64,000 bases of DNA from Pseudomonas sp. SG20056 (GTDB lineage: Bacteria; Pseudomonadota; Gammaproteobacteria; Pseudomonadales; Pseudomonadaceae): assembly GCF_031764535.1 (NCBI RefSeq), contig NZ_CP134499.1, forward strand, positions 3,224,001 to 3,288,000, given 5' to 3'. A program made the translations under genes and the position numbers. Shown piece by piece: positions 39,322-50,816 of the stretch (position 1 is its first letter; each line of letters begins with the position of its first letter). Under the pieces are notes generated by a model. The model saw only the letters and a list, made by a program, of their open reading frames with translations. It ran no database searches and was not told the origin of the DNA.

Positions 39322-40461
39322 TCACTTGATGGTCAGAGCCACCAGATTGCCGCCGTTGCCGTAGGCATACAGCCAATCACCCACGACCAGTGGACGGGCA
39401 CGCAGGCCGTCGCTGTCGATACGCGTACGGCCGACAAAACGTCCGTCCACCTGGCTGACCAGGTGTAGGTAGCCTTCCAGGTCACCGAACGCGATATAGC
39501 TGGAGAACACTTCCGGAGCCGACAACTGGCGACGAGCCAGAGCATCGTTGCTCCACAGTGCCGAAGCCGAACGCTCATCGATACCTTCAACGGTACCGCT
39601 GGCCAGGCTTACGTAAACACTGCCATAACCCTGGGCAACACCGACTGAACTGGACGCCTCGCGCTGCCAAAGGATACGACCGCTTTCCAGATCCAGTGCG
39701 GCAACGCGGCCCTGGTAGCTGACGGCGTAGAGGGTGCCAGCCGAGAGCAGCAGACCGCCGTCGATATCGACTACACGATCCAACTCCGAGCGACCTTGCG
39801 GAACGGCTACGCGCTGTTCCCAGACTGGAATACCGCGCTGCGCGTCCAGCGCAATTACCTTACCGGTGGACAGGCCGGCAATCGCCAGACGGTTGGTCAG
39901 CACTGGGCTACCAGTGCCGCGCAGGGTCAGTACCGCCGGAGTGTTCTCGAAGATCCAGCGCTGCTCGCCGGTGTTCATGTCCAGGGCGATCAGGCGATCA
40001 TCCTGGGTCTGTACCAGCACCACGTCGCCGTTCAGCGCAGGCGGCGCCAGCACTTCACTGGTCACCCGGGCGCGCCACTTCTCTTCACCGCTTGCGGTGT
40101 CGAGGGCAATAATCTCGCCTTTCAGCGTGCCAACCACCACCAGGCCATAGCCTGCACCGACTGCGCCGGAAACCGGCAACTCCAGGTCAGCCTTCCAGAT
40201 GACCTTGCCAGTCATGCGGTCCATGGCCACAACAAGACCTTCGACGTCGGCGGCATAGATCTGCTCACCATCAATCGCCGGTACCAGCATGTTGAAGGAC
40301 TCGCCCTGGCCATCGCCAATCGAACGACTCCATTCCTTCTGCAGGCTAACCTCTTCCTCAAACTTGGGCAGATCGGCCGGCGGCAGTTCCTTCTTGCTAT
40401 TGCTGCTGCAACCTACGGCCAGAACGGCCAGGGCCAGCAGTGCGGCATTCTTCCAGCGCAT
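39322..40461 (-). CDS. bamB: Outer membrane protein assembly factor BamB
   Basis: Protein of 379 residues from 'MRWKNAALLALAVLAVGCSSN', with the lipobox LAVGC. A GTG at 40464 gives the same protein with one extra residue. The mature part is a PQQ-like beta-propeller with repeating 'GxVxALDxxSGxxxW' blocks (for example 'GEIIALDTASGEEKWRARV', 'GRVAALDLESGRILWQR'). BamB is a scaffold of the BAM complex. It overlaps the end of yfgM by a few bases or lies immediately after it. Confidence 0.96.
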   Translation of the reverse strand: MRWKNAALLALAVLAVGCSSNSKKELPPADLPKFEEEVSLQKEWSRSIGDGQGESFNMLVPAIDGEQIYAADVEGLVVAMDRMTGKVIWKADLELPVSGAVGAGYGLVVVGTLKGEIIALDTASGEEKWRARVTSEVLAPPALNGDVVLVQTQDDRLIALDMNTGEQRWIFENTPAVLTLRGTGSPVLTNRLAIAGLSTGKVIALDAQRGIPVWEQRVAVPQGRSELDRVVDIDGGLLLSAGTLYAVSYQGRVAALDLESGRILWQREASSSVGVAQGYGSVYVSLASGTVEGIDERSASALWSNDALARRQLSAPEVFSSYIAFGDLEGYLHLVSQVDGRFVGRTRIDSDGLRARPLVVGDWLYAYGNGGNLVALTIK

Positions 40462-40465
40462 CACG

Positions 40466-41110
40466 TCACGCATCCCCTTTTGCCAGATCATCCAGCTTCA
40501 TTTGCAAACCACCGACAGCGGCATCTTCAGAGAGCGCGGCCTTGGCTTTTACGTAGGCGGCGTGCGCATCGTCGGCACGGCCGAGTTGCACCAGCAGGTC
40601 ACCCTTGAGTTCTTCACGGCTGGCGGCAAAGGCCGGCGCAACCTTGGCATCCAGCAATTTCAGGGCCTCTTCTGCCTTATCCTGCGCAGCCAGCACGCGC
40701 GCCAGGCGCTGACGCGCCAGCTCAGCCAGGCTTTCATCTGCTGGCTTGTCGACAATCGCCTGCAGCTCGCTGGCAGCGTCGTCAAGTTTGCCTGCCTCTA
40801 CCGCAACCTTGGCCACAAACAGACTGCCGTACTGGGCGTAGTGGGTACCGGCAAAGTCTTTCTTCAGCGTGTTAGCCAGATCAGCGACTTTGCTGGCGTC
40901 AGGCTTGCCGCTCGGATCAAGTGCAGCTTCGAGCAGCTGCTGATACACCAGCGAAGCACCCTGGGACTGATTAGCCTGATATTTCTGCCAGCCCTGCCAG
41001 CCGAACACTACCACCAACGCCAGCGCAACACCGGTCAGCAATGGCATGCCATTGCGCTGCCACCAGTCCTTGATTACCGCCAGTTCTTCATCATCAGTAC
41101 GCGAAACCAC
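40466..41110 (-). CDS. yfgM: YfgM-type periplasmic chaperone (UPF0070, TPR-like)
   Basis: Protein of 214 residues from a GTG at 41110 with AGGAG seven bases upstream. A cytoplasmic N-terminus ('TDDEELAVIKDWWQRNG') is followed by one TM segment at about 21-40 ('MPLLTGVALALVVVFGW'), then an alpha-solenoid with TPR-like helices. YfgM is a SecYEG-associated factor that works with periplasmic chaperones. It is in the hisS-yfgM-bamB gene set. Confidence 0.93.
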   Translation of the reverse strand: MVSRTDDEELAVIKDWWQRNGMPLLTGVALALVVVFGWQGWQKYQANQSQGASLVYQQLLEAALDPSGKPDASKVADLANTLKKDFAGTHYAQYGSLFVAKVAVEAGKLDDAASELQAIVDKPADESLAELARQRLARVLAAQDKAEEALKLLDAKVAPAFAASREELKGDLLVQLGRADDAHAAYVKAKAALSEDAAVGGLQMKLDDLAKGDA

Positions 41111-41147
41111 CCCAACACTCCTATTCGCTAAATCACTCAACAGGCGC

Positions 41148-42437
41148 TCAGGCCTGATCGGCGCAGGTCGCCAAATGGTCGGCCAATGCCGACCACGCAA
41201 TACTTTGTTGTTCGCCTTGCCCGCGCAGCGGCTTGCAACCTACCACTTGCTGGGCCAATTCGTCTTCACCCAAGATCAAGGCGAACAGCGCACCACTCTT
41301 GTCGGCCTTCTTGAACTGACTCTTGAAGCTACCCGCCCCGGCATTCACCTGCAGACGCAGGTTTGGCAGCTGGTCACGCAGACGCTCGCTTAAAGCCAGC
41401 GCCGCCAACTCAGCAGGCTCGCCAAAGGCGCACAGGTAAACGTCGACCGTACGGGCGATTTCAGCCGGTACTTTACCTAGAGTTTCGAGCAACAGCACCA
41501 AACGTTCGATGCCCATGGCAAAACCCACGCCTGGCGCCGGCTTACCACCCATCTGCTCGACCAGACCGTCGTAACGACCACCGGCACATACCGTGCCCTG
41601 GGAGCCGAGTTGGTCGGTGACCCATTCAAATACGGTCTTGCTGTAGTAATCCAACCCACGCACCAGCTTGGGGTTGATCACATAGGGCACACCCGCTGCA
41701 TCCAGGCGAGCCTTGAGTCCTTCGAAATGCACGCGAGACTCATCATCCAGGTAGTCCGCCAGTTTCGGTGCATTGACCAGCAAAGCCTGAGTTTCCGACA
41801 CCTTGCTATCAAGAACACGCAGCGGGTTGCTGCTCATGCGACGGCGGCTGTCTTCGTCCAGCTGATCGGCGTGTGCAGTCAAAAATTCAACCAGCGCATC
41901 ACGGTAAACGGCACGCGCGGTGCTGGTGCCCAGGCTGTTGAGCTCAAGTTTGACCGCATCGCGGATGCCCAGCAGGCCCCACAGACGCCAGGTCAGCACG
42001 ATCAACTCGGCATCGATATCCGGACCGTCAATATTGAAAGCTTCCACGCCGATCTGGTGAAACTGACGATAACGACCTTTCTGTGGGCGTTCGTGACGGA
42101 ACATCGGGCCGATGTACCAGAGTTTCTGCGGCTGCCCACCACCCACCAAGCCATGCTCAAGCACAGCACGTACGCAGGCAGCAGTACCTTCCGGACGCAG
42201 GGTCAGGGAGTCGCCATTGCGATCCTCGAAGGTGTACATCTCTTTTTCAACGATATCGGTGACTTCACCAATTGAGCGCTTGAACAGCTCAGTGAACTCG
42301 ACGATCGGCATACGAATCTGCCGATAGCCGTAACCGTCCAACAGACTGGCGACGGTACCTTCAAAATAACGCCAAAGCGGGGTCTGCTCGGGCAGGATAT
42401 CGTTCATGCCACGAATGGCTTGCAGGGACTTACTCAA
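41148..42437 (-). CDS. hisS: Histidyl-tRNA synthetase
   Basis: Protein of 429 residues. Class II synthetase: motif 2 region '[25 protein letters not shown]' (in part), the histidine-specific '[15 protein letters not shown]' and motif 3 '[16 protein letters not shown]'. A C-terminal anticodon-binding domain (about 330-429) follows. It charges tRNA-His. It starts just after ispG (19-base gap) in a conserved cluster. Confidence 0.98.
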   Translation of the reverse strand: MSKSLQAIRGMNDILPEQTPLWRYFEGTVASLLDGYGYRQIRMPIVEFTELFKRSIGEVTDIVEKEMYTFEDRNGDSLTLRPEGTAACVRAVLEHGLVGGGQPQKLWYIGPMFRHERPQKGRYRQFHQIGVEAFNIDGPDIDAELIVLTWRLWGLLGIRDAVKLELNSLGTSTARAVYRDALVEFLTAHADQLDEDSRRRMSSNPLRVLDSKVSETQALLVNAPKLADYLDDESRVHFEGLKARLDAAGVPYVINPKLVRGLDYYSKTVFEWVTDQLGSQGTVCAGGRYDGLVEQMGGKPAPGVGFAMGIERLVLLLETLGKVPAEIARTVDVYLCAFGEPAELAALALSERLRDQLPNLRLQVNAGAGSFKSQFKKADKSGALFALILGEDELAQQVVGCKPLRGQGEQQSIAWSALADHLATCADQA

Positions 42438-42455
42438 TTCAATTCCTTAACGGTG

Positions 42456-43565
42456 TTAGCTGCGCGCAATCAGAGCGGCGTCAGCAGCGACCTTGTCAGC
42501 CGCTTTCTGGCGGATCAGTTTTTCCAACTCATCGACCAGGTTGTCATTGCCCAGCTTGAGCGCCGGTTTACCATCGATATAGATCAGGTTGGGCGAACCG
42601 CCGGTCAGCCCAATATGGGCCTCCTTGGCTTCGCCAGGGCCGTTTACCACACATCCGATCACTGCAACATCCAGCGGCACCAACAGGTCTTCGACGCGCT
42701 GCTCCAGCTCGTTCATGGTTTTCACCACATCGAAGTTCTGCCGCGAGCAGCTCGGACAGGCGATAAAGTTGATACCACGCGAACGCAGGCGCAGGGATTT
42801 GAGGATATCGAAACCGACCTTGATCTCTTCCACCGGGTCAGCAGCAAGGGAAATACGAATGGTGTCGCCAATGCCCTCAGCCAGCAGCATGCCCAGCCCC
42901 ACCGCCGACTTCACGGTACCCGAACGCAGGCCACCCGCCTCGGTAATGCCTAGGTGCAGTGGCTGTTCGATCTGCTTGGCCAGCAGACGATAGGCTTCGA
43001 CGGCCATAAACACGTCGGAGGCTTTTACGCTGACTTTGAAGTCCGGGAAGTTCAGACGATCCAGATGCTCAACGTGACGTAGCGCGGATTCGACTAGCGC
43101 CGCCGGGGTCGGCTCGCCATATTTCTTCTGCAAATCCTTTTCCAGCGAACCGGCATTGACCCCGATGCGGATGGGAATGCCCTTATCGCGCGCGGCCTCA
43201 ACCACTGCACGCACGCGGTCTTCACGACCGATATTGCCTGGATTGATACGTAGGCAGTCGACGCCAAGCTCGGCTACGCGCAAGGCGATCTGGTAGTCGA
43301 AATGAATATCGGCAACCAGCGGCACACGCACCTGCTGCTTGATTCGGCCAAAGGCTTCGGCTGCATCCATATCCGGCACCGATACACGCACGATATCTGC
43401 GCCTGCATCTTCGAGGCGACGAATCTGCGCCACGGTGGCGGCCACATCATTGGTGTCGCTGTTGGTCATGCTCTGCACGGCGATGGGGGCGTCACCACCC
43501 ACCGGCACGGAGCCAACCCAGATTTTGCGTGAAATACGGCGCTTGATCGGTGATTCGCAATGCAT
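42456..43565 (-). CDS. ispG: 4-hydroxy-3-methylbut-2-enyl diphosphate synthase (IspG/GcpE)
   Basis: Protein of 369 residues from '[18 protein letters not shown]'. It converts MEcPP to HMBPP in the MEP isoprenoid pathway, using a [4Fe-4S] cluster. Cluster cysteines are in '[14 protein letters not shown]' and '[11 protein letters not shown]'. It starts one base after the rodZ stop. It depends on the isc-made clusters encoded 4 kb upstream of it on the same strand. Confidence 0.98.
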   Translation of the reverse strand: MHCESPIKRRISRKIWVGSVPVGGDAPIAVQSMTNSDTNDVAATVAQIRRLEDAGADIVRVSVPDMDAAEAFGRIKQQVRVPLVADIHFDYQIALRVAELGVDCLRINPGNIGREDRVRAVVEAARDKGIPIRIGVNAGSLEKDLQKKYGEPTPAALVESALRHVEHLDRLNFPDFKVSVKASDVFMAVEAYRLLAKQIEQPLHLGITEAGGLRSGTVKSAVGLGMLLAEGIGDTIRISLAADPVEEIKVGFDILKSLRLRSRGINFIACPSCSRQNFDVVKTMNELEQRVEDLLVPLDVAVIGCVVNGPGEAKEAHIGLTGGSPNLIYIDGKPALKLGNDNLVDELEKLIRQKAADKVAADAALIARS

Positions 43566-43566
43566 G

Positions 43567-44577
43567 TTACTGCCCACCCAACTTCAGACGTGCGGTCTCA
43601 CCGGAAATAAAAGGCGCAACATCGACTGGATTGCCATTCAGGCTGACCTGCACGCCACGGGCATACCCCAGACGCAGCTCCAACGGAGCCTTACCGGCCA
43701 ATTGCAGTTTATCGCCCTTACGCTTGAGAGCGCTGAACAACACCTTGCCATTGGCATCGGTCAGTTGCGTCCAGCAATCGGCAGTGAAATTGAGGCTGAC
43801 AACAGCCTCGCCTGCGGCAGCTTGTACCGGCGCGCTCTCAGCTGGTGTAGCAGGCACGGCCTCGGTAACAGCAGGCTCGGCGTTGACCGGCACAGCAGGC
43901 GCAGCCGGCACGCTGGCAGTTTCGCCAACCGCTGATGGCTGCTCAGATTGCGGGGCTACGGTTGTGACCTCGCTAACGGCAGCATTTGGAACTGCAGCAG
44001 CCCCCTCAGGCAGCAGCGGCAACTCGGCTTCCGCATCCAGTTGTGCAGCTTCCACCGCCTGATCTTCCGGTTCATCCAGCGGATGAATCTGCGTAGTGCC
44101 GTCAGCCCCGTCCACTTCGACGTGCTCAAGACTGGTTGAAGCCAGGTCTTCGGCACGGCGCTCGGCCTGTTCCTGCCACCAGAAAAAGCTCAAGCCGGCC
44201 AGGGCCAGCAACAGAACAAAACTGACCATGCGCAAAATGCGCTGCGAGTAGCTCACAGGCTCCTCGATACGCCCCAGGCTGTGCACGCTGCTGCCGGCGG
44301 CATCGCTGCCAGTAAACTGATCAAACTCCAGTACCAGACGGTTCTGATCAACGTCCAGCAACTTGGCGTAAGCCCGTACATAGCCTCGGGCAAAGGTGTG
44401 CCCCGGCAGCTTGTCGAAAGCACCTTGCTCAACCTGACTCAAACGCTGCGGAGTCAGATTCAACTGCGCAGCAACCTCGGCAATGGTCCAACCGCGGCTC
44501 TCACGAGCCTTGCGCAAAGTCTCACCCGGATTGATGCGGGGAACTGCTAGCACTTCTGGATGCGCCGCTTTCATCAT
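43567..44577 (-). CDS. rodZ: RodZ-like cytoskeletal protein (HTH plus DUF4115)
   Basis: Protein of 336 residues (or 335 from the second ATG, which overlaps the pilF stop as ATGA). An N-terminal HTH (about 15-80, '[31 protein letters not shown]', in part) is followed by a TM segment (about 115-130), an Ala/Val/Glu/Pro-rich linker (about 140-250) and a DUF4115 C-terminal domain ('[20 protein letters not shown]'). RodZ ties MreB filaments to the inner membrane and sets rod shape. Confidence 0.93.
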   Translation of the reverse strand: MMKAAHPEVLAVPRINPGETLRKARESRGWTIAEVAAQLNLTPQRLSQVEQGAFDKLPGHTFARGYVRAYAKLLDVDQNRLVLEFDQFTGSDAAGSSVHSLGRIEEPVSYSQRILRMVSFVLLLALAGLSFFWWQEQAERRAEDLASTSLEHVEVDGADGTTQIHPLDEPEDQAVEAAQLDAEAELPLLPEGAAAVPNAAVSEVTTVAPQSEQPSAVGETASVPAAPAVPVNAEPAVTEAVPATPAESAPVQAAAGEAVVSLNFTADCWTQLTDANGKVLFSALKRKGDKLQLAGKAPLELRLGYARGVQVSLNGNPVDVAPFISGETARLKLGGQ

Positions 44578-45332
44578 TGCTCCGACAGGTATTGCTGATA
44601 TTCCGGCGTGCCCGGATAAAGTCGCTTCAACTGCAAACCAAGGCTCGCGGCATTGTCGCGCTCCTCGAAGATCTTCGCCAAACGTACCCCCAGGAGCAGG
44701 CTGCGGGCATCTGGCTGGGCCAGCGCCATATAGCTTTCGTAATAGCCGCGCGCGGGAACGTATTGCTTGTCCTCATAGGACAGTTGTGCCATTTCGATCA
44801 AGGCGCGAGGCCGGCGACTATTCAACCGCAGCGAACGCTCAAAGTAGGCCTTAGCCTGCTCACGTTGCTTGAGTTGCAGCGAGGTCAAACCAAGGTTTTC
44901 AAACACCCGTGAACGCTCTGGGTAAAGAGTGTCCCCAGCAGCCTGGGTATAGCGCTCGAGCGCTTCCGGATAACGCTGCTGTTCAAACAGAAAACTGCCG
45001 TAGTTATTCAACAAACGAGCATCATCACTGCGTTGCGATAGCGCCTTACGATAGTGATCGTCAGCCAGTTTGGGTTCCATTTCGATCTGGAACACCAAGG
45101 CCAAAGCCGCGTGTGCATCAGCGTTTGAAGAGTCGAGTTCCAGAGCTTTTTTCAGCGGTATCTTGGCGCGCTCGGTTTCGCCTTGCTGCAGATAGCCAAT
45201 ACCCAGCTGAACATAAGCATCGCGTGCCTCGTCGCGACCTTTATCGGTTTTCATCGGATCAACATTACCGGTTGTAACGCAACCGGCTAACAGACTGGCG
45301 GCCAACAGCAATAAAGCGGGACGCAAGGTCAT
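44574..45332 (-). CDS. pilF: Type IV pilus biogenesis/stability lipoprotein PilF (PilW)
   Basis: Protein of 252 residues with lipobox 'LLAGCVTTGNVD'. TPR repeats (about 40-240) include 'AYVQLGIGYLQQGETERAKI', 'ADAHAALALVFQIEMEPKLA' and 'NYGSFLFEQQRYPEALERY'. PilF is the pilotin that targets the PilQ secretin to the outer membrane. It overlaps rodZ and follows rlmN in the usual pseudomonad order. Confidence 0.95.
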   Translation of the reverse strand: MTLRPALLLLAASLLAGCVTTGNVDPMKTDKGRDEARDAYVQLGIGYLQQGETERAKIPLKKALELDSSNADAHAALALVFQIEMEPKLADDHYRKALSQRSDDARLLNNYGSFLFEQQRYPEALERYTQAAGDTLYPERSRVFENLGLTSLQLKQREQAKAYFERSLRLNSRRPRALIEMAQLSYEDKQYVPARGYYESYMALAQPDARSLLLGVRLAKIFEERDNAASLGLQLKRLYPGTPEYQQYLSEQ

Positions 45333-45345
45333 GGGTATCCTCCCC

Positions 45346-46494
45346 TCAGGTTCGATTGGCGGCGGAACTTGGCGTTTCGGCCTCGCTACTCAATTCACGC
45401 ACAGCAATATAGCGCTCACTACGACGGGTGCGGTCCATAACCTGACCGACCAACTGGCCACAGGCCGCATCAATGTCCTCACCACGGGTGGTGCGCACGG
45501 TGACATTGTGCCCAGCTTTGTGCAGCAGGTCCTGGAAACGGCGAATGGCATTGTTGCTCGGCCGCTCGTACCCGGAGTGGGGGAAGGGATTAAACGGAAT
45601 CAGGTTGATCTTGCAAGGCACATCTTTTAGAAGTGCGATCATTTCCTCAGCGTGCTCGGTCTTATCGTTTACATCCTTGAGCAGGGTGTATTCGATTGTA
45701 AGCACACGTTTCTCGCCCAGGCGCGAGACATAACGTTTGCACGCCGCCAGCAGCATTTCCAGCGGGTACTTCTTGTTGATCGGCACCAGCTGATTGCGCA
45801 GTGCATCGTTCGGTGCATGCAGTGACAGCGCTAGGGACACATCAATCACTTCGCCGAGCTTATCGATCATCGGCACCACGCCCGAGGTAGACAGCGTCAC
45901 CTTGCGCTTGGAAATGCCATAGCCGAGGTCGTCCATCATGATTTTCATGGCGGCGACGACGTTGTCGAAGTTCAGTAGCGGCTCGCCCATACCCATCATC
46001 ACTACGTTGGTGATGGCACGGTCGATCTTCGCCGGCACGCTGCCGAACGACTTGTTGGCGATCCAAACCTGGCCGATCACTTCGGCAGCACTCAGATCAC
46101 TGTTGAAGCCTTGCTTGCCAGTCGAGCAGAAACTGCAATCCAGCGCGCAGCCGGCCTGCGACGAGACACACAAGGTGCCACGCGTACCCTGGGGGATATA
46201 CACGGTTTCTACACAACTGCCTGACGCCACCCGCACTACCCACTTGCGTGTGCCATCAGTGGAAATATCTTCGCTGACCACTTCCGGGCCGCGGATCTCA
46301 GCACAGGCCTTGAGCTTTTCGCGCAAGACCTTGCTGACGTTACTCATGGCATCGAAATCATCGATACCAAAGTGGTGAATCCATTTCATCATCTGCCCGG
46401 CACGGAAACGCTTTTCCCCGATGCTTTCGAAGAATTGTTCCATCTCTGCCTGGGTCAGACCCAGCAGATTGATTTTACCGGTAGCTTCAGTCAT
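45346..46494 (-). CDS. rlmN: Dual-specificity 23S rRNA/tRNA (adenine-C2)-methyltransferase RlmN
   Basis: Protein of 382 residues from '[18 protein letters not shown]'. Radical SAM enzyme making m2A2503 in 23S rRNA and m2A37 in tRNAs. The [4Fe-4S] motif '[17 protein letters not shown]' is present (CxxxCxxC). The second catalytic Cys region near the end ('[14 protein letters not shown]') is also present. It starts 23 bases after ndk. Confidence 0.98.
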   Translation of the reverse strand: MTEATGKINLLGLTQAEMEQFFESIGEKRFRAGQMMKWIHHFGIDDFDAMSNVSKVLREKLKACAEIRGPEVVSEDISTDGTRKWVVRVASGSCVETVYIPQGTRGTLCVSSQAGCALDCSFCSTGKQGFNSDLSAAEVIGQVWIANKSFGSVPAKIDRAITNVVMMGMGEPLLNFDNVVAAMKIMMDDLGYGISKRKVTLSTSGVVPMIDKLGEVIDVSLALSLHAPNDALRNQLVPINKKYPLEMLLAACKRYVSRLGEKRVLTIEYTLLKDVNDKTEHAEEMIALLKDVPCKINLIPFNPFPHSGYERPSNNAIRRFQDLLHKAGHNVTVRTTRGEDIDAACGQLVGQVMDRTRRSERYIAVRELSSEAETPSSAANRT

Positions 46495-46517
46495 GGCTTC
46501 ACCCTCACCCGATTCGC

Positions 46518-46949
46518 TTAGCGAATACGTGCGCAAACTTCGGTGGCAGCGAAGAAGTAAGCGATTTCGCGGGCAGCGGAGGCTTCCGAGTCGGAACCGT
46601 GAACAGCGTTTTCGTCGATGGAAACAGCGAAATCAGCACGGATGGTGCCGGCAGCTGCTTCTTTAGGGTTAGTAGCGCCCATCAGTTCGCGGTTAGCCAG
46701 AACAGCGTTTTCGCCTTCAAGAACCTGAACGATAACTGGACCGGAGGTCATGAAAGCAACCAGGTCCTTGAAGAAGCCACGCTCGCTGTGTTCAGCGTAG
46801 AAGCCAGCAGCTTCGCGCTCGGACAGTTGAAGCATTTTCGAAGCAACGACGCGCAGGCCGGCCTTTTCGAAACGAGTGGTGATCTCACCAACAACGTTTT
46901 TAGCAACGGCATCAGGCTTGATGATGGAGAAAGTGCGTTGAACAGCCAT
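46518..46949 (-). CDS. ndk: Nucleoside diphosphate kinase
   Basis: Protein of 143 residues from '[18 protein letters not shown]', the exact common size. It balances NTP pools by a phospho-His intermediate. The active-site His lies in '[12 protein letters not shown]' (about residue 117). It precedes rlmN on the minus strand, about 95 bases after the iscX stop. Confidence 0.98.
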   Translation of the reverse strand: MAVQRTFSIIKPDAVAKNVVGEITTRFEKAGLRVVASKMLQLSEREAAGFYAEHSERGFFKDLVAFMTSGPVIVQVLEGENAVLANRELMGATNPKEAAAGTIRADFAVSIDENAVHGSDSEASAAREIAYFFAATEVCARIR

Positions 46950-47043
46950 GTGAAACTCCAGAAACAATGATTAAAGCGAAAAATTAAACCCGCGAATTAT
47001 ACGCGGGTTCCGGTTAAATGCGTAGGCCAGGCCAAAAGGCCAG

Positions 47044-47244
47044 TTAATCCGCCTCGTCGATCCAGGCGGCCTGAACGGCTTCAAGCACCTTCTCGCCGCC
47101 GCGCTGCGGGTCGTCACTGAACTCCGGCAACGCCAGAATCCATTTATGCAGATCCACAAAGTTCACGTAGCGAGGGTCTACCTCAGGTTTGGACTCCGCC
47201 AGCTGAATGGCGATTTCCAGAACATCAACCCACCTCAGACTCAT
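47044..47244 (-). CDS. iscX: IscX, small acidic Fe-S assembly regulator
   Basis: Protein of 66 residues with the IscX signature 'MSLRWVDVLEIAIQLAESKP' and 'VDPRYVNFVDLHKWILALPEF'. It binds IscS and modulates cluster formation. It is the last gene of the isc operon. Confidence 0.96.
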   Translation of the reverse strand: MSLRWVDVLEIAIQLAESKPEVDPRYVNFVDLHKWILALPEFSDDPQRGGEKVLEAVQAAWIDEAD

Positions 47245-47258
47245 AACAACTCCTTGAA

Positions 47259-47600
47259 TCAGTGCGGCGCTTCGGCAGCGTGGTTGAGCGAGTACTTGGG
47301 GATTTCCACAGTCAGATCTTCATCGCCCACAATAGCCTGACAGGACAGCCGCGACTGCGCCTCCAGCCCCCACGCCTTGTCCAGCATGTCTTCTTCCAGC
47401 TCATCGGCCTCGGTCAGCGAGCCAAAGCCTTCACGAATAATGCAGTGGCAAGTGGTGCAGGCGCAGACACCGCCACAGGCGCTTTCAATTTCGATATGGT
47501 GTTCATGCGCCACTTCGAGCACAGACGTACCTGGCGCAACCTCGACCACCAGCCCTTCCGGACACAGCACCGCGTGGGGCAGAAAAATGATCTGCGGCAT
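47259..47600 (-). CDS. fdx: ISC-type [2Fe-2S] ferredoxin
   Basis: Protein of 113 residues. The cluster motif 'ESACGGVCACTTCHC' supplies three Cys, and a fourth Cys lies in the C-terminal 'RLSCQAIVGDEDLTV'. It gives electrons for cluster assembly. It starts two bases after hscA ends. Confidence 0.97.
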   Translation of the reverse strand: MPQIIFLPHAVLCPEGLVVEVAPGTSVLEVAHEHHIEIESACGGVCACTTCHCIIREGFGSLTEADELEEDMLDKAWGLEAQSRLSCQAIVGDEDLTVEIPKYSLNHAAEAPH

Positions 47601-47602
47601 GC

Positions 47603-49468
47603 TTATTCCTCAATCTCATCAAGACTACGGCCGGCCAGCGCAGCCTTGACCGTGGCATCCAGGCGACGCGCGGCAAAAGCGTCAGTCACCTGGGTCAAAC
47701 GCTTGGTTTGCTGCTCAATCGCCAAGCCATCCGTGCCGGCCATCAAATCGCGTAATTGCTCGATCTGCGCATCGATGGCCATACGCTCATCGGCATCCAA
47801 CAGACGCTCACCATCGGCTAGCAACGCCGCCTCGACCGCCTCCAGCAGACGCTGGGCGTCGACCTGCTGCTCACGCAGCACGCGGGCAACTTTGTCGTCG
47901 CCAGCATTTTTGAAGGAGTCCTGCAGCATGCGGGCGATTTCGCCGTCGGTCAGCCCATAGGACGGTTTGACCTGGATACTCGCTTCGACCCCCGAAGCCA
48001 GCTCACGCGCAGCGACGCTAAGCAGACCATCTGCATCGACCTGAAAGGTCACACGAATCTTCGCCGCTCCGGCGACCATTGGCGGAATACCGCGCAACTC
48101 AAAGCGCGCCAACGAACGGCAATCACTGATCAGCTCGCGCTCACCCTGCAACACATGAATCATCATGGCCGTCTGGCCATCTTTATAAGTGGTGAAGTCC
48201 TGAGCGCGAGCGACCGGGATGGTGGTGTTGCGCGGAATCACCTTCTCCATCAGTCCGCCCATGGTTTCCAAGCCGAGCGACAGCGGAATCACATCCAACA
48301 GCAACAACTCTTCGCCATCGCCGCGTTTGTTGCCGGCCAGGGCATCAGCTTGGATAGCGGCACCAATGGCCACCACCTGATCGGGGTCGATGTCGGTCAG
48401 CGGCTCACGAGCAAACAACTCGGCGACCGCCTGGCGCACACGCGGCACCCGGGTGGAGCCACCAACCATAACCACGGCCTCAACCTCTTCCAGCTCAATA
48501 CCGGCATCACGCACCGCACGGCGACAAGCCTTGAGGCTGCGCGCCAGCATGGGTTCGATCAGCACATCGAACTGCTCACGGCTCAACTGGCCCGTCCAGC
48601 CGGCATAGCTGAGGCTTGCCGAAGCGCTGTCGGTCAGCGTCTCTTTAGCAGCACAGGCCGCCTCCAGCAAAAGACGCTGCTGCGCCGGATCGAGATCAGA
48701 AGAAATCCCAGCCTGCTGCACAATCCAACCCGCAATTGCATGATCGAAGTCATCGCCACCCAGGGCACTGTCACCGCCGGTTGCGAGCACTTCAAAAACA
48801 CCGCCAGTCAGACGCAGCACGGAAATATCAAAGGTGCCACCACCCAGATCATAAATGGCGACCACCCCCTCGGCATGCTGATCCAGACCATAGGCCACGG
48901 CGGCGGCAGTCGGCTCATTGAGCAGGCGTAGCACATTCAATCCAGCCAGACGCGCAGCATCCTTGGTCGCCTGACGCTGCGAATCATCAAAATAAGCCGG
49001 CACGGTGATCACCGCCCCCACCAACTCGCCACCGAGAGTGGCTTCAGCGCGCTGACGCAGTACCTTAAGAATATCGGCAGAGACTTCAACCGGGCTTTTC
49101 GGCCCCTGCACGGTCTCGATAAACGGCATATGCGATTCGCCACCGACAAAGCGATACGGCAGCTGCTCACCGAGCTGCTTGACGTCCGCCAGGCCACGCC
49201 CCATTAGACGCTTGACCGACAGCACGGTATTCAATGGATCGCCCGACGCTGCAGCCTTGGCGACTTCGCCCACTTCAACCCGGTCAGCGTGATAGCGAAC
49301 GGCGGACGGCAGAATAACCTGCCCGCCAGCATCGGCCAGCGGCTCGGAAAGGCCGCTACGCACAGCAGCGACCAGCGAATTGGTGGTACCTAGATCAATC
49401 CCCACCGCCAGTCGACGCTGGTGTGGCTGGGGGCTTTGTCCGGGCTCAGCGATCTGCAGTAAGGCCAT
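47603..49468 (-). CDS. hscA: Fe-S protein assembly chaperone HscA (Hsp70 family)
   Basis: Protein of 621 residues. The ATPase domain has '[18 protein letters not shown]', '[14 protein letters not shown]' and '[15 protein letters not shown]'. The substrate-binding domain covers about 380-620. HscA binds the LPPVK motif of IscU and moves clusters to target proteins with HscB. Confidence 0.98.
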   Translation of the reverse strand: MALLQIAEPGQSPQPHQRRLAVGIDLGTTNSLVAAVRSGLSEPLADAGGQVILPSAVRYHADRVEVGEVAKAAASGDPLNTVLSVKRLMGRGLADVKQLGEQLPYRFVGGESHMPFIETVQGPKSPVEVSADILKVLRQRAEATLGGELVGAVITVPAYFDDSQRQATKDAARLAGLNVLRLLNEPTAAAVAYGLDQHAEGVVAIYDLGGGTFDISVLRLTGGVFEVLATGGDSALGGDDFDHAIAGWIVQQAGISSDLDPAQQRLLLEAACAAKETLTDSASASLSYAGWTGQLSREQFDVLIEPMLARSLKACRRAVRDAGIELEEVEAVVMVGGSTRVPRVRQAVAELFAREPLTDIDPDQVVAIGAAIQADALAGNKRGDGEELLLLDVIPLSLGLETMGGLMEKVIPRNTTIPVARAQDFTTYKDGQTAMMIHVLQGERELISDCRSLARFELRGIPPMVAGAAKIRVTFQVDADGLLSVAARELASGVEASIQVKPSYGLTDGEIARMLQDSFKNAGDDKVARVLREQQVDAQRLLEAVEAALLADGERLLDADERMAIDAQIEQLRDLMAGTDGLAIEQQTKRLTQVTDAFAARRLDATVKAALAGRSLDEIEE

Positions 49469-49517
49469 GATTAATCAGTGCTTAGATGTCAGGCGCGCCG
49501 CAACAGGCGCCCCAGCG

Positions 49518-50039
49518 TTAATCGTCGAGGCGCTCTTCCAGCTGGCGAACCTCGTGAGAAAGCTTGTCGAGAAACTGCATGCGACGCATCAGGCGCTCGG
49601 CCTCTTCGCGACGCGAAGCGTCATCCCAACAAACGGCAAAACTTTCGTTGAGCTCGTCCTGAGCCACTTTCAGACGTCGCTTGAACTGCGCCACACCGCC
49701 CAGGTCGGCACTGTCATGCAGATCTTCCAGCTCTTCGCGCAGCTGCATCTGCTGCAACAGGAAATCCGGATCCTGCACCGTCACCTCAAGCGGCAGCTCG
49801 GGGCCACGCAGCGCTAACAAGTAACGGGCACGCTGAGGCGCACTCTTGAGCGTGCTGTAGGCCTCGTTGAGGCTGGCAGACTGCTCAAGGGCCAGGCGCT
49901 GCTCGCGCTCGGAGGCATCGGCAAAGCGATCCGGATGAACATGCCGTGCCAGCTCGCGATAACGAGCGGCCAGCAATTCAGGATCCAGGCGAAAGCCCGG
50001 CTGCAGATCAAACAAAGCAAAGTGACAAGGACTGCCCAC
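49518..50039 (-). CDS. hscB: Fe-S assembly co-chaperone HscB (J-domain)
   Basis: Protein of 173 residues from a GTG at 50039, with GAGG five bases before. This gives '[19 protein letters not shown]' as the start, matching the family. The J-domain has the HPD motif in '[14 protein letters not shown]'. The C-terminal helices bind IscU. It starts seven bases after iscA. Confidence 0.96.
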   Translation of the reverse strand: MGSPCHFALFDLQPGFRLDPELLAARYRELARHVHPDRFADASEREQRLALEQSASLNEAYSTLKSAPQRARYLLALRGPELPLEVTVQDPDFLLQQMQLREELEDLHDSADLGGVAQFKRRLKVAQDELNESFAVCWDDASRREEAERLMRRMQFLDKLSHEVRQLEERLDD

Positions 50040-50046
50040 ACGCGCC

Positions 50047-50370
50047 TCAGATATTGAAGCTTTCGCCGCAGCCACATTCGCCGCGCACGTTCGGGTTGTT
50101 GAACTTGAAGCCTTCGTTCAACCCTTCTTTGACGAAGTCGAGCTCGGTGCCATCGAGGTAGACCAGGCTCTTGGGATCGATGATCACCTTGACACCATGG
50201 TTCTCGAACACCTGATCTTCGCTGGCGGCCTCATCGACAAACTCCAGCACATAGGCCAAGCCGGAACAGCCCGTAGTGCGCACACCCAGGCGAATACCTT
50301 CGCCCTTGCCGCGCCCCTCAAGAGAGCGACGCACGTGCTGAGCGGCAGCTTCGGTCATGCTGATAGCCAT
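50047..50370 (-). CDS. iscA: A-type Fe-S carrier protein IscA
   Basis: Protein of 107 residues. Conserved cysteines are in '[15 protein letters not shown]' and the C-terminal '[11 protein letters not shown]'. It carries or delivers [4Fe-4S] or iron. It follows iscU in the operon. Confidence 0.97.
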   Translation of the reverse strand: MAISMTEAAAQHVRRSLEGRGKGEGIRLGVRTTGCSGLAYVLEFVDEAASEDQVFENHGVKVIIDPKSLVYLDGTELDFVKEGLNEGFKFNNPNVRGECGCGESFNI

Positions 50371-50382
50371 CGAAAAACCTCC

Positions 50383-50769
50383 TTAAAGCAAGCCTTTCTT
50401 CTGCTTGTAATCGCGCACAGCGGCCTTAATGGCGTCTTCGGCGAGTACCGAGCAGTGAATTTTCACCGGCGGCAGAGCCAATTCCTCGGCCAGCTGGGTG
50501 TTCTTGATGGTTTCGGCCTCGTCCAGAGTCTTACCCTTCATCCACTCAGTGGCGAGGGAGCTGGAGGCGATTGCCGAACCGCAGCCATAGGTCTTGAACT
50601 TGGCGTCTTCAATCACGCCCTGCTCGTTGACCTTGATCTGCAGGCGCATCACGTCGCCGCAAGCCGGCGCACCGACCATGCCGGTGCCGACGTCAGGGTC
50701 TTCCGCGTCCATCTTGCCGACGTTGCGCGGGTTTTCGTAATGGTCAATGACCTTTTCACTGTAAGCCAT
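50383..50769 (-). CDS. iscU: Fe-S cluster scaffold IscU
   Basis: Protein of 128 residues beginning 'MAYSEKVIDHYENPRNVGK'. The three cluster Cys lie in 'GAPACGDVM', 'TYGCGSAIASSS' and 'IHCSVLAEDAI'. The HscA-binding LPPVK motif is in 'LALPPVKIHC'. It is the central scaffold on which IscS builds [2Fe-2S] clusters. Confidence 0.98.
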   Translation of the reverse strand: MAYSEKVIDHYENPRNVGKMDAEDPDVGTGMVGAPACGDVMRLQIKVNEQGVIEDAKFKTYGCGSAIASSSLATEWMKGKTLDEAETIKNTQLAEELALPPVKIHCSVLAEDAIKAAVRDYKQKKGLL

Positions 50770-50816
50770 GCTGGTATTCCTTCCTCATCAGAGAGTCGCT
50801 CTTGCTCGGCGACTAC